NCBI RefSeq assembly: GCF_017873815.1
Contig: NZ_JAGGKQ010000009.1
Coordinates: forward strand, 1 to 64,000
DNA length: 64,000 nucleotides
Direction: 5' to 3'
Origin: Halorubrum alkaliphilum
Lineage (GTDB): Archaea > Halobacteriota > Halobacteria > Halobacteriales > Haloferacaceae
Shown one piece after another: positions 34,324 to 42,323 of the stretch. Each line of letters opens with the position of its first letter. The stretch's first letter is position 1. The position numbers and the translations under genes were made by a program. The notes under the pieces are model-generated. The model saw only the letters and a list, made by a program, of their open reading frames with translations. It was not told where the DNA came from and did no database searches.

Positions 34324-34435
34324 CACACGGTCATACGTCCTTGTGATTCCCGAACCGGCACGCCACCGCGGACAGTCGTTTCGGCGGCGGTTTGCCGTCG
34401 CTTCGCGTCGTCGCGACATCAAGAATTGACATCCT
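34324..34435. other. Intergenic spacer before the IS605-like remnant
   Basis: I see no credible gene in this stretch or, apart from the element below, up to 34966. It includes a GC-rich tract (GGCGGCGGTTTGCCGTCGCT) and runs directly into the terminal hairpin at 34436. Confidence 0.4.
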
Positions 34436-34916
34436 CCTCCGCCTGAAGGCGGAGGAATCCCGAGCGGTGGGAGTTTCAGGTTTGCAACCACGGACGCCGC
34501 CACTTCACGGGAGTCCCCATCTAACCCAGCCATCGTGACGGTGGCTGTCTGGCCATGCCAACTGGCCGTTACTCCTATCCTCGGTGTCGTTGACTTTCAA
34601 CTGTTGTTTTTGCCAGTGGGAAGTCGCTGGCACGTCGCCGGACTCGGAGGTATCGCCGGGCTTGCTCAGGCCGACGGGCACAGCGACGAACCCTTCGAGG
34701 ATTCGTGTTCACCGCGTCGGCGTTTCGGATATTGTCTCATTGAGTGGCGGCGAGGCCGCCTCCGAAGGTCGTTCGAAATCCGCTCCGTTCCGACCTGACC
34801 TTACCCTTTTATACCGGGTCTTTGAACTTCAAACTACGTATTGGAAACTCGAACTGAGGCGTCGAACGTGGGTTGATTCTAAGTTGTCGGATTCATCCTG
34901 CGGCTCAAGCCGCAGG
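34436..34916 (-). mobile_element. IS200/IS605-like remnant or non-autonomous derivative
   Basis: Two hairpins bound about 440 bp without an intact ORF. On the minus strand the distal one (34436-34455) is CCTCCGCC-TTCA-GGCGGAGG followed by AGGATGTCAA; the proximal one (34897-34916) is CCTGCGGC-TTGA-GCCGCAGG. Such stem-loops with a TTCA-type loop are typical ends of haloarchaeal IS200/IS605 elements, the right end also being the guide-RNA scaffold region of TnpB. The interior contains several frames broken by stops and may include a decayed tnpB end. Non-autonomous palindrome-associated derivatives (PATEs) are known in archaea. Boundaries are approximate. Confidence 0.5.
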
Positions 34917-34966
34917 TATTCTCCTTGATTTCGTATAAAAACGCGTACCGTTCGGTTGCGCCCGTC

Positions 34967-35644
34967 TCAGATCTCGGCGGCTTCGCCGTCGATCCGGTCC
35001 GTGTCGTCGTCGGCATCGCTGCCGGCGTCGGAGTCGACACTACCGCCGTCGGCGAGTTCGTCGCCGTCGCCGTCGGCGAGTCCCTCCAGTGCGGACAGGG
35101 CGGCGGCCCTGTACGTCTCGGGGTCGAGATCGTACTCCTCGCGGGCCATGCGGGCGTACTCGTTGCCCTCGTCGTCGAAGGCGGCGACCCGTTCGAGCGT
35201 GCGCTCGGCGGTCTCGGCGACCCAGCGGTCGCGGACCGCGGCGTCGACCTCCGTGATCGATTCGGGTCGGACGGAGACGCGGATCGTCCCGTCGTCGGTC
35301 TCGTACGTCCGGGGCTTGCCCACGACCGCGACGTACGAGGGTGCCTCCAGTTCCCGGAGCTCCGAGGCGGCCTCGGGCTGGTACTGGCCGGCGTAGGTGA
35401 AGAACGTCCCAGTGGGGTCGACGATACGGCCCCGCCAGTACTCGCTGTCCTCGCCGACGTCCTCCGTCTCGGTGAGGGTACCGACGAAGAAGACGCGGTT
35501 TGCGGACTCGCCCGTCGGCAACAGCGCATAGACCGGTGCTCGGTCGTCATCGGACTCCTTGAACGTGTAGCCGGCGTCGTTGAACTCGCTTGCGAACGCG
35601 CGCCGGGCGACCTCTCTCGTGGGGGTTGACTGGCTCTCGCTCAT
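34967..35644 (-). CDS. rpap3: RPA-associated protein
   Basis: 225 residues. REVARRAFASEFNDAGYTFK opens the protein; the OB-like core holds RVFFVGTLTETEDVGE, EYWRGRIVDPTGTFFTYAGQ and YVAVVGKPRTYETDDGTIRV. The C-terminal 45 residues are an acidic Asp/Gly/Ser tail. This is the COG3390 protein co-encoded with RPA1 or RPA3 in haloarchaea; in Haloferax volcanii RPAP3 works specifically with RPA3 in DNA repair. It begins one base after the rpa3 stop, so the two are coupled. It probably forms a complex with RPA3 at single-stranded DNA. Confidence 0.9.
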   Translation of the reverse strand: MSESQSTPTREVARRAFASEFNDAGYTFKESDDDRAPVYALLPTGESANRVFFVGTLTETEDVGEDSEYWRGRIVDPTGTFFTYAGQYQPEAASELRELEAPSYVAVVGKPRTYETDDGTIRVSVRPESITEVDAAVRDRWVAETAERTLERVAAFDDEGNEYARMAREEYDLDPETYRAAALSALEGLADGDGDELADGGSVDSDAGSDADDDTDRIDGEAAEI

Positions 35645-35645
35645 C

Positions 35646-36572
35646 TCAGATCGACCTCGCTTTGATCAGCGCGCTCTCGACGTCCACTGCCCCGGGCACC
35701 TCCATCTCGTCCACGAGGACGTACCGACCGAACGTCGGTCCGGTCACGCGGTAGTAGCGCCCGAGGACGTCCTCGGCCATCTCCTCGGCGACGACGGTCG
35801 TGTCGAGCGCGTCCATCGCCATGTCCTTGGCTTCTTCGAGACCCATCCCGGTGAGATCCTCCGTGGCCTCGCGGTCGAAGATGACCTCGGTGACGGTCTC
35901 GCCGTCGTCGAGGACGGCCTTGATCCGGAGGTCGAACTCGCCCTCGACCTGGCCGTGCTCGGAACACCGCCCGTTCTGGAGGACCCGGGTACAGTCCTCC
36001 TCGGGACAGCGCTTTATCAGTCCGGAGCCGGACTGGATGTCGACGAGCGCGCCTTCGACGGTGTCGGCGTTGTCGCCGACCTCTATCTCCTCGTCGATCG
36101 CCGTGATCCCCGTCGTTCGGTTGAGTTTCACCGAGTAGGAGCCCTCGTACTCGTCGGTGACGACGTTCGTGAGCTCGTACGCCTGCCCCTCCTCCAGCTC
36201 GGGGAGGTCGGAGGTCTCGAAGGCGACGAACTTGATCGTCCCCGACTCGTCGCCGAGCAGGCCGACCTGTGCGATCGAGTCGCTGCGCGGCTCCCACAGG
36301 TCGACGAGCTCCACGCGCAGGTCGACCCACTGCTCGTCCTCGTCGATGTCGTTCACCTGGACGCGCTCGCTGCCGCCGCGGCCGAGTTCGTCGCGTTCCA
36401 TTCCCGCGTCGTCGAGGTAGCTGTTGGTGACGCTCCGTCGTGCCTCATCGAGGGGGACGCGGTACTCGTTGACGAGGTTCTCCAGCCGCTCTTCGATCTC
36501 GTCGGGACCCACGTCGAGGTGGTCCGAGAACTGTTCCGCGATCGCTTCCGCTTCCTGTCGCAGTTCGCTCAT
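35646..36572 (-). CDS. rpa3: Replication protein A, RPA3 type
   Basis: 308 residues, the size of haloarchaeal RPA3 rather than RPA1. Residues 1-70 form a helical region; the OB-fold follows (EQWVDLRVELVDLWEPRSDS, IAQVGLLGDESGTIKFVAFE). A zinc-finger-like motif CPEEDCTRVLQNGRCSEHG lies near 190. A second OB-like region runs to the end (GRYYRVTGPTFGRYVLVDEM). It binds single-stranded DNA in replication and repair. The promoter GTTTTAATAC on the minus strand (36631-36640) gives a leader of about 35 nt. Operon rpa3-rpap3; the usual third phosphoesterase gene is not present here. Confidence 0.93.
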   Translation of the reverse strand: MSELRQEAEAIAEQFSDHLDVGPDEIEERLENLVNEYRVPLDEARRSVTNSYLDDAGMERDELGRGGSERVQVNDIDEDEQWVDLRVELVDLWEPRSDSIAQVGLLGDESGTIKFVAFETSDLPELEEGQAYELTNVVTDEYEGSYSVKLNRTTGITAIDEEIEVGDNADTVEGALVDIQSGSGLIKRCPEEDCTRVLQNGRCSEHGQVEGEFDLRIKAVLDDGETVTEVIFDREATEDLTGMGLEEAKDMAMDALDTTVVAEEMAEDVLGRYYRVTGPTFGRYVLVDEMEVPGAVDVESALIKARSI

Positions 36573-36790
36573 GGGTATCTCGCCTCCGGTCGTGTTTCAG
36601 TGGGAGGCGTACGCCGATTGGTTCCTCATGGTATTAAAACGCCCGTGACCGTAGCGGAAGTGGAACATCGAACGCGGTTCACGGCGGGTCTCCGGCCGCC
36701 TCAGTCGGGTTTCCGCGGTCCGCCCTACGGATTTCGCCGGGGCCGGGGGAGAGCGTCTGACGCGCGTCAGCCACGCGCGGGCGCCGTTTC

Positions 36791-36854
36791 AAGTGGAACT
36801 CTCCCACGCGACACGTCAACACAAGTGGAACTCTCCCACGCGACACGTCAACAC
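36791..36854. repeat. Perfect tandem duplication of a 32-bp unit
   Basis: The unit AAGTGGAACTCTCCCACGCG-ACACGTCAACAC occurs twice in direct succession (36791-36822, 36823-36854) without mismatch. It contains the short inverted repeat GTGG...CCAC. It lies in the 450-bp gap between rpa3 and the 37024 gene, in which I see no gene. Confidence 0.85.
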
Positions 36855-37023
36855 GCGTCGACGCTGGTGTCCGCCGAGAGCGCGTCGCGGACGGCCACGG
36901 TGGATCCCGTATAACCGTCTCACGCCGCCACCGTCGGCGACGGAACGACCGTTCGTCTCTCGGCGGGGCCGACCATTCGTCTCTCGCCAACGGACCTATG
37001 GTCGACGCGGCCGAACGTGGGGT

Positions 37024-37326
37024 ATGGACGACCGACTCGAACGTGTCATCCGCCAGCAACTCCGGAAGGCCGGCCGCCAGTTCGAGGAGGCAAAGCGGGC
37101 GTACGCCGAGGGGCGCGGTGACCCCGAGGGGCGGAACCCCGGACCGGAGTTGTACGATCTCCCCACCGACGACGACGGCCGTGCCCGGATCGTCTGCCGG
37201 CGACACGCGGAGAAACGGTCCGTGACGGTCGACGCGGAGGGACGACCCGTATGCTTCGAGTCGGGACACCCGGACTGCGAGGGCTGTACCGAGGACGTCC
37301 GAGACGGCTACGTGGAGACGTGGTGA
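37024..37326 (+). CDS. Small Cys/His protein (possibly DUF7091)
   Basis: 100 residues from the ATG at 37024. The helical N-terminus (MDDRLERVIRQQLRKAGRQF) is basic. The C-terminal half has IVCRRHAEKRSV, then VCFESGHPDCEGCTED, giving five Cys/His-type ligands (CxxH, C, H, CxxC) that could hold a zinc ion. I associate this layout with the uncharacterised haloarchaeal family DUF7091, without certainty. The long open frame upstream from 36793 reads through the 32-bp repeats and is not coding. Function unknown. Confidence 0.7.
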   Translation: MDDRLERVIRQQLRKAGRQFEEAKRAYAEGRGDPEGRNPGPELYDLPTDDDGRARIVCRRHAEKRSVTVDAEGRPVCFESGHPDCEGCTEDVRDGYVETW

Positions 37327-37370
37327 CTCCCTGAAACCGGACCGGAAACGATCGTGGCTCCCGCAAGCGG

Positions 37371-37376
37371 TTTTAC
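37371..37376 (+). promoter_or_regulatory. TATA-like box for the 37400 membrane protein
   Basis: TTTTAC is centred about 27 bp before the ATG at 37400. Confidence 0.45.
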
Positions 37377-37399
37377 CTCGGAGCGCATGACGGCGGGGT

Positions 37400-38581
37400 A
37401 TGGATCGGAAGACGATCGCGATCGCGCTTCTCGTCACCGTTGCCCTCGGGCTCATCGTGTCGGGATTCATCGGTGGAACTGCCGACGAGCCGGCGGCGGA
37501 GGTCCCCGAGGAGTCGCTGATCGCGGTCGAGGGTGATCACGAACTCTGGCCGTACACGAGCCGGACCGAGTCCGTTGACGGTCGAACCCTCGCGATCAAC
37601 GTCGTGTTCCACGATGACGGGGACGCGGTCCGTGACGCGCTCGAAGCGGGAGATGACACCGCGTGGGAGGAGACCGACGAGGAGGAGACGGACGCGGACC
37701 CGGATCTGGTCCGTGAGATCGTCGTCCGCGAGTGGGACGACGCACACGGCTCCACCCGGTACTCGTACTTCGACGGGCCCGACGGCGGTCAGTGGGTCGA
37801 CGAGTCCTTCGAACTCCACGACGGCGAGTACCTCGGTTCCAGAGATCACGTCCGCGCGTACGAGTCGCCCGACAGCGCATACACCGCCGTACAGGTACAC
37901 GAGGAGTACTACGACTGGTTCCGGCTGCGTCACACGGTACCGGGGATCAACGACCCCGCGGTCAGGCTGGAGGACGAGTTCATCGAGAGCGACCTCGCGA
38001 CCGACGTTCGCCGGGAGTATCGCGGCATCGACGGCGGGTTAAGCGACGGATGGATATCGGTCATCGAGCTGGCGCTACTGCTCCCTCTCGCCGGCGCGCT
38101 CCTCCGCCGCCGGACTCGCGACGCGGTCGTCGAAACCGCCGGCCGCTTCCGACAGGAGGGGAGTCGTCACGCCGAGGCCGCGGTGCTCGGCACGGCACTC
38201 GCGGCGGTGTTCGTCGCGGTACGGACCGCGGGGGTCGCGCTGGAGGTCGCGTACCCCGCCATCGCGCCGAAGCTGATCGCCGCGCCGCTGTATCTCGTCA
38301 TCGCCGTCGGACTCCCGCTGCTCGTGTTCATCGGGGCGGATCGTTGTGATCCCACCGCGGCGTTCCTCGGGGTCGTACTCGGGCTCGGTGCGGGGTTCGT
38401 GCTCGACTTCGCGGCGCTCGGCGTCGCCGTCCCGGCGGACTTGGTCGTCCACCGGGTGGCGATCCTCGCCGCACTCGGGCTGGTTGCGGTCGGTCGCGCC
38501 GCGAAGGATCGTCCGATCCTCGTCGCCGGCGTGCTCGCTTGGGCGGTCGGGCTGGCGCTTCCCCTCGCCGACGTTATCTGA
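37400..38581 (+). CDS. Haloarchaeal membrane protein with extracytoplasmic domain
   Basis: 393 residues. An N-terminal signal anchor (IAIALLVTVALGLIVSGFIG) is followed by about 190 acidic residues with no recognised fold (GDHELWPYTSRTESVDGRTL, SYFDGPDGGQWVDESFELHD). The C-terminal half has about six hydrophobic segments (VIELALLLPLAGALL, AAVLGTALAAVFVAVRTAG, LYLVIAVGLPLLVFIG, and others). The design suggests a sensor- or permease-like membrane protein, but there are no catalytic motifs. It has its own promoter and is followed by an independent solute-binding protein gene. Confidence 0.7.
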   Translation: MDRKTIAIALLVTVALGLIVSGFIGGTADEPAAEVPEESLIAVEGDHELWPYTSRTESVDGRTLAINVVFHDDGDAVRDALEAGDDTAWEETDEEETDADPDLVREIVVREWDDAHGSTRYSYFDGPDGGQWVDESFELHDGEYLGSRDHVRAYESPDSAYTAVQVHEEYYDWFRLRHTVPGINDPAVRLEDEFIESDLATDVRREYRGIDGGLSDGWISVIELALLLPLAGALLRRRTRDAVVETAGRFRQEGSRHAEAAVLGTALAAVFVAVRTAGVALEVAYPAIAPKLIAAPLYLVIAVGLPLLVFIGADRCDPTAAFLGVVLGLGAGFVLDFAALGVAVPADLVVHRVAILAALGLVAVGRAAKDRPILVAGVLAWAVGLALPLADVI

Positions 38582-38639
38582 TCGGATCGGCACACGTCCG
38601 GATTTCCTCCCGGAGCGCACCGTTTTTTACCACAGAACT

Positions 38640-38645
38640 GATATA
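38640..38645 (+). promoter_or_regulatory. TATA-like box for the SBP/PAP2 pair
   Basis: GATATA lies about 29 bp before the ATG at 38672, which fixes that start against the overlapping out-of-frame ATG at 38665. Confidence 0.45.
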
Positions 38646-38671
38646 GTTCCGGCGACGAGTCAGCATGAACA

Positions 38672-40555
38672 ATGGCGGAAGGGATACGCCGGCGCGAGGC
38701 GTTGGCAGGGATCGGTGTCGCTGCCGCGAGCGCCGGCTGTATCGGTCGCGTCCGCAACATCGTGGGACGAGACCGGTCCTCACAACTGGTACTGGAGATA
38801 CTCGTCCTCCCCACCGACTCGGACCCCGTGGGGATCCGGATCGCAAGGTCGCTCTCGGAACACCTGAACGCCGTCGGGATCGGGACGCGTATCGAGACGG
38901 TTGCCACTACCGAGATCCGGCGTGAAACGCTGATAAACCACGATTTCGACCTCTACGTCGGCCAGTACAAGGAGGCCGAGCCGTTCGATCCGGACGCGCT
39001 GTACGGACTGTTACACTCGCGGTTCACCGCCGAAGCCGGCTGGCAGAACCCCTTCGGACTCACCGAAGTCGCGGTCGACGACCTCCTTGAGGAACAGCGA
39101 ACGGTCCCCAACGAGGACCGCGGCGAGTCCGTCGCCGAACTCCAGCGACGGGTCTGTGATCTACAGCCGTTCACCGTCGTTGCCTTTCCGGACGCGCTCA
39201 GTGCGGTCCGAACCGAGACGTTCACCGGGTGGGACACGGAGCGTCCGGTCTCGCTCGGCGGGCTCCTCTCCTTGGAGCAGGCGGACTCGGAGGAGTCCGA
39301 CGACCCGCCGACCCTTCAGCTCGCGACGACCGACGAACGGATCACCACCAATTGGAACCCCATTGCGGCGGAACACCGCCGACACGGAACGTTCACGTCG
39401 CTTCTGTACGACCGTCTGGCCGAGACCCACGGTGACGAGGTCGTCCCGTGGCTCGCCCGGGACTGGGAGCGGGTCGACGAGGAGACGTTCCGGGTCACGC
39501 TCCGTGACTCGACGTGGCACGACGGAACGCCGATAACCGCGTCCGATGTCGCGTTCACCTACGCGTTCCTCCGAGACACGTCGATGGGGGGGACCGAAAC
39601 CGCCGTCCCGGCACCGCAGTTCCGCGGCCGCAGCGCGACGGTCGTCGACTCGACGGTCGTCGACGACGTAACGGTCGACCTATCGATCGAGAACGTGAAC
39701 CGGGCGGTCGCCGAGCGTGCGCTCCAGATCCCCGTCCTTCCCGAGCACGTGTGGAGCGAGCTGACGGACCCGGCGACGGTCGCCGGGTTCGAGTTCGACG
39801 AGGGAACGACGGAGGCACTGGTGTCGAACAACGAGGACCCCGTGGGGAGCGGACCGATGCGGTTCGTCGACTCGACGGCCGAGGCGTCCGTCTCCTTCGA
39901 GCGGAACCCCGACCACTTCCTCGTTCGTGGGGACGAACCGCACGCGACGGCGGTCGAGACGGAGGCGGAGACATCCGACGGGGACGGCGGATCCGATTCG
40001 ATCGAGGACTCGGGCGGATCGTCGCCGAATCCTACCGAGGGGATCCCGGACGTGTATCACGGGAAACCGGTGTTCGACCGTCTGGAGATCGAGGTCGTCG
40101 GGTCCGACGTCGCCGCAGTCCAGTTGGTCGGGGACGGCTTCGCGGACGGTACCGCATCGAAACTCGGTCCGGACGCGGTCCCTCGGATCGGTCGCGAAGC
40201 GGACGCTACCCTCATTTCGGGTCCATCTGCCGCGTTCTATCACGTGGGATACAACACTCGACAGGCACCGCTCTCGAACTTCCAGTTCCGCCAGATACTC
40301 GCCTCGCTGGTGGACAAGGCGACGCTCGTCGACGACGCGTTTACCGGATACGCTCGCCCGGCGGCCTCCGTACTGAACGCGTCGCCGGAGTGGGTCCCGG
40401 ACGATCTGACGTGGACGGACGGTCATGACCCCGTCCATCCGTTTTACCGTGGGGACGGCGAGGACGGTGGGCTCGACACCGAGCGCGTCCGACAAGCGCT
40501 TCGGGACGCGGGGTACTGGTTCAACGAACGCGGCGAACTGGTAACTCGAAGCTGA
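38672..40555 (+). CDS. Family-5 ABC solute-binding lipoprotein, apparently circularly permuted
   Basis: 627 residues. The signal RRREALAGIGVAAASAGC ends in a lipobox Cys. Residues about 35-190 (LEILVLPTDSDPVGIRIARS, FDLYVGQYKEAEPFDPDALY) look like the part that normally ends a peptide-binding SBP_bac_5 protein. Residues about 210 onward (DERITTNWNPIAAE, LARDWERVDEETFRVTLRDS, WHDGTPITASDVAFTYAFLR) are the usual N-terminal lobe. The protein ends with FRQILASLVDKATLVDDAFT and VRQALRDAGYW, normally central. So the segment order is rotated. No permease genes are adjacent, so it may serve a distant transporter or act as a sensor. Confidence 0.8.
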   Translation: MAEGIRRREALAGIGVAAASAGCIGRVRNIVGRDRSSQLVLEILVLPTDSDPVGIRIARSLSEHLNAVGIGTRIETVATTEIRRETLINHDFDLYVGQYKEAEPFDPDALYGLLHSRFTAEAGWQNPFGLTEVAVDDLLEEQRTVPNEDRGESVAELQRRVCDLQPFTVVAFPDALSAVRTETFTGWDTERPVSLGGLLSLEQADSEESDDPPTLQLATTDERITTNWNPIAAEHRRHGTFTSLLYDRLAETHGDEVVPWLARDWERVDEETFRVTLRDSTWHDGTPITASDVAFTYAFLRDTSMGGTETAVPAPQFRGRSATVVDSTVVDDVTVDLSIENVNRAVAERALQIPVLPEHVWSELTDPATVAGFEFDEGTTEALVSNNEDPVGSGPMRFVDSTAEASVSFERNPDHFLVRGDEPHATAVETEAETSDGDGGSDSIEDSGGSSPNPTEGIPDVYHGKPVFDRLEIEVVGSDVAAVQLVGDGFADGTASKLGPDAVPRIGREADATLISGPSAAFYHVGYNTRQAPLSNFQFRQILASLVDKATLVDDAFTGYARPAASVLNASPEWVPDDLTWTDGHDPVHPFYRGDGEDGGLDTERVRQALRDAGYWFNERGELVTRS

Positions 40556-41376
40556 TGGACCCGCTCGTCTCGGTTGCGCTCCGTCTTCTCGTTTGGGTGT
40601 TCGCAATGCTGCTCGTCGCGGGCGTCGCCATCATCGGCCCCCGGCAGCTCTACGATGTCCCGAAGGACCTGATTCGACATCTTCGGGACGCCCGGTCTTA
40701 CGTCGCCGCGCTGCTACTCGTACTCGTCGCCAGTGCCGTCGGTCGAGGGCCGCTCCAGTCCGTCTCCGAGCTCGTTGGACTCCAGTTGACCGGGTTCATC
40801 TACGCGGTCGAAGGCGAGTTCGTCGCGTGGCTTCAGACCTTCGCAGTCCCGGAGCTGACGCTGTACTTCTCGTGGGTGTACGTGTACGGCTACGTGTTCC
40901 TGCTCGCGTTTCCGTTCCTCGCGTACGCGGCGCTTCCGTCGTCGACGATGCTGAAGCGGCTCATACTCGCGTACACGCTCAACTACGCGATCGGACTCCT
41001 CGTCTACACGCTCGTGTTCGCTCACGGCCCCCGAAACGTGATGCCGGAACTCGTGACCTCGCTTCTGTACACGTTCGACCCGCACATCCAGTCCCTCACG
41101 GGAGAAGTCAACGAACCCACGAACGTCTTTCCGTCGCTCCACACGTCGCTGTCGGTGACGGCCGCCGTCTTCGCCGTCCTTACCCGTGACCGGTATCGCG
41201 CTTGGACGCCGATCGCAGGGGTGTTGGCGGCGTCGGTCGTCGTGTCGACGATGTACCTCGGCATCCATTGGCTGCTCGACGTGATCGGCGGGATCGTCCT
41301 CGCGTTCGGCTGCGTCTATCTGTCGTATCGCGTCGTCGACGCGGACGGAGAGTCGGACGACCGACATCGCTTATAA
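40555..41376 (+). CDS. PAP2-superfamily phosphatase (membrane)
   Basis: 273 residues with about six hydrophobic segments. The active-site motifs are [15 protein letters not shown] (C2, PSLH variant of PSGH) and [17 protein letters not shown] (C3, SxxxxxxHxxxD). This places it in the inositolphosphotransferase/PAP2_3 branch rather than the undecaprenyl-PP phosphatase group. It probably acts on a lipid phosphate or a polar head-group transfer at the membrane. Its ATG shares one base with the stop of the solute-binding protein gene (TGATG), suggesting coupling, although the functional link is unclear. Confidence 0.85.
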   Translation: MDPLVSVALRLLVWVFAMLLVAGVAIIGPRQLYDVPKDLIRHLRDARSYVAALLLVLVASAVGRGPLQSVSELVGLQLTGFIYAVEGEFVAWLQTFAVPELTLYFSWVYVYGYVFLLAFPFLAYAALPSSTMLKRLILAYTLNYAIGLLVYTLVFAHGPRNVMPELVTSLLYTFDPHIQSLTGEVNEPTNVFPSLHTSLSVTAAVFAVLTRDRYRAWTPIAGVLAASVVVSTMYLGIHWLLDVIGGIVLAFGCVYLSYRVVDADGESDDRHRL

Positions 41377-41378
41377 TG
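41370..41378 (+). promoter_or_regulatory. TATA-like box of thiD
   Basis: CTTATAATG is centred about 26 bp before the ATG at 41399; it overlaps the end of the PAP2 gene. Confidence 0.6.
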
Positions 41379-41398
41379 ATCGGCGAACATCACCGGGT

Positions 41399-42259
41399 AT
41401 GTCACGCCGATACGATCCGGTGACGCCCCCCGTCGCCGTAACCGTCGCCGGCAGCGATAGCGGCGGCGGCGCAGGGATCCAGGCCGACCTGAAGACCATG
41501 ACGACCCACGGCGTTTTCGGCACCTCGGTCGTCACGGCGACGACCGCCCAGAACAGCCGCGGCGTCCACGACGTTCACCCGATCCCGCCCGACCACGTCG
41601 CGAACCAGTACGACGCGGTCGTCGACGACTACCCCGTCGGCGCGGTCAAAACCGGGATGCTTGCGACCGCGGAGACCGTCGAAACGGTCACCGGTCGACT
41701 CGCAGAGTTCGACGGGCCGGTCGTCGTCGACCCGGTACTGGTGGCCGCGACCGGGGACCGCCTGCTCCCGCCCGCGGCGGAGGCTGCCTACGACGACCTG
41801 ATCGCCGAGGCAACGCTCGTCACGCCGAACGCTGACGAAGCGGCGGTGCTCGTCGACGGCCCGGTCGAAACTCCGGCGGACGCGGCGGCCGCCGGCCGGG
41901 AACTGGTCGCCCGTGGAGCCTCGGCCGCGCTCGTCAAGGGCGGCCATCTCGACGCGGGCAACGTGGGGGAAGTCAACGATGCGGGCGACGCCGACGACGT
42001 GGTCGACACCCTCGTGATCGCCGGTGACGACGGGGCGGAACCGACCGTTCATCGGCTGAGAAACCCCCGCGTCGACACCGACGCGACCCACGGCTCCGGC
42101 TGTAGCCTCTCCAGCGCGATCGTCGCCAGACTCGCACACGGCGAACCCCTCGGGGAGGCAGTCGCGGCTGCGGTCGACGACATGGGTGAGGCGATCCGAC
42201 GCGGGTACGACGTCGGATCGGGCCCCGGTGCGGTGAACCCTACGACGATGGACACGTGA
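41399..42259 (+). CDS. thiD: Hydroxymethylpyrimidine/phosphomethylpyrimidine kinase
   Basis: 286 residues, a single-domain ThiD (no ThiN fusion). Signatures: [91 protein letters not shown] and the anion-hole/catalytic [20 protein letters not shown]. It phosphorylates HMP and HMP-P in thiamine biosynthesis or salvage. The thiamine-type importer at 24-28 kb is elsewhere in the window, so salvage plus synthesis is likely in this organism. Confidence 0.95.
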   Translation: MSRRYDPVTPPVAVTVAGSDSGGGAGIQADLKTMTTHGVFGTSVVTATTAQNSRGVHDVHPIPPDHVANQYDAVVDDYPVGAVKTGMLATAETVETVTGRLAEFDGPVVVDPVLVAATGDRLLPPAAEAAYDDLIAEATLVTPNADEAAVLVDGPVETPADAAAAGRELVARGASAALVKGGHLDAGNVGEVNDAGDADDVVDTLVIAGDDGAEPTVHRLRNPRVDTDATHGSGCSLSSAIVARLAHGEPLGEAVAAAVDDMGEAIRRGYDVGSGPGAVNPTTMDT

Positions 42260-42323
42260 CTGCTGCGACCTCGCCCGCCAGTCGACCCGCAGGGTTTTAG
42301 CCGCCGACGGCGGGAGTACGGGT

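Noticed and set aside
36791-36854. CRISPR-like repeats
   Set aside because: Two copies directly abut with no spacer, and there are no cas genes anywhere in the window.
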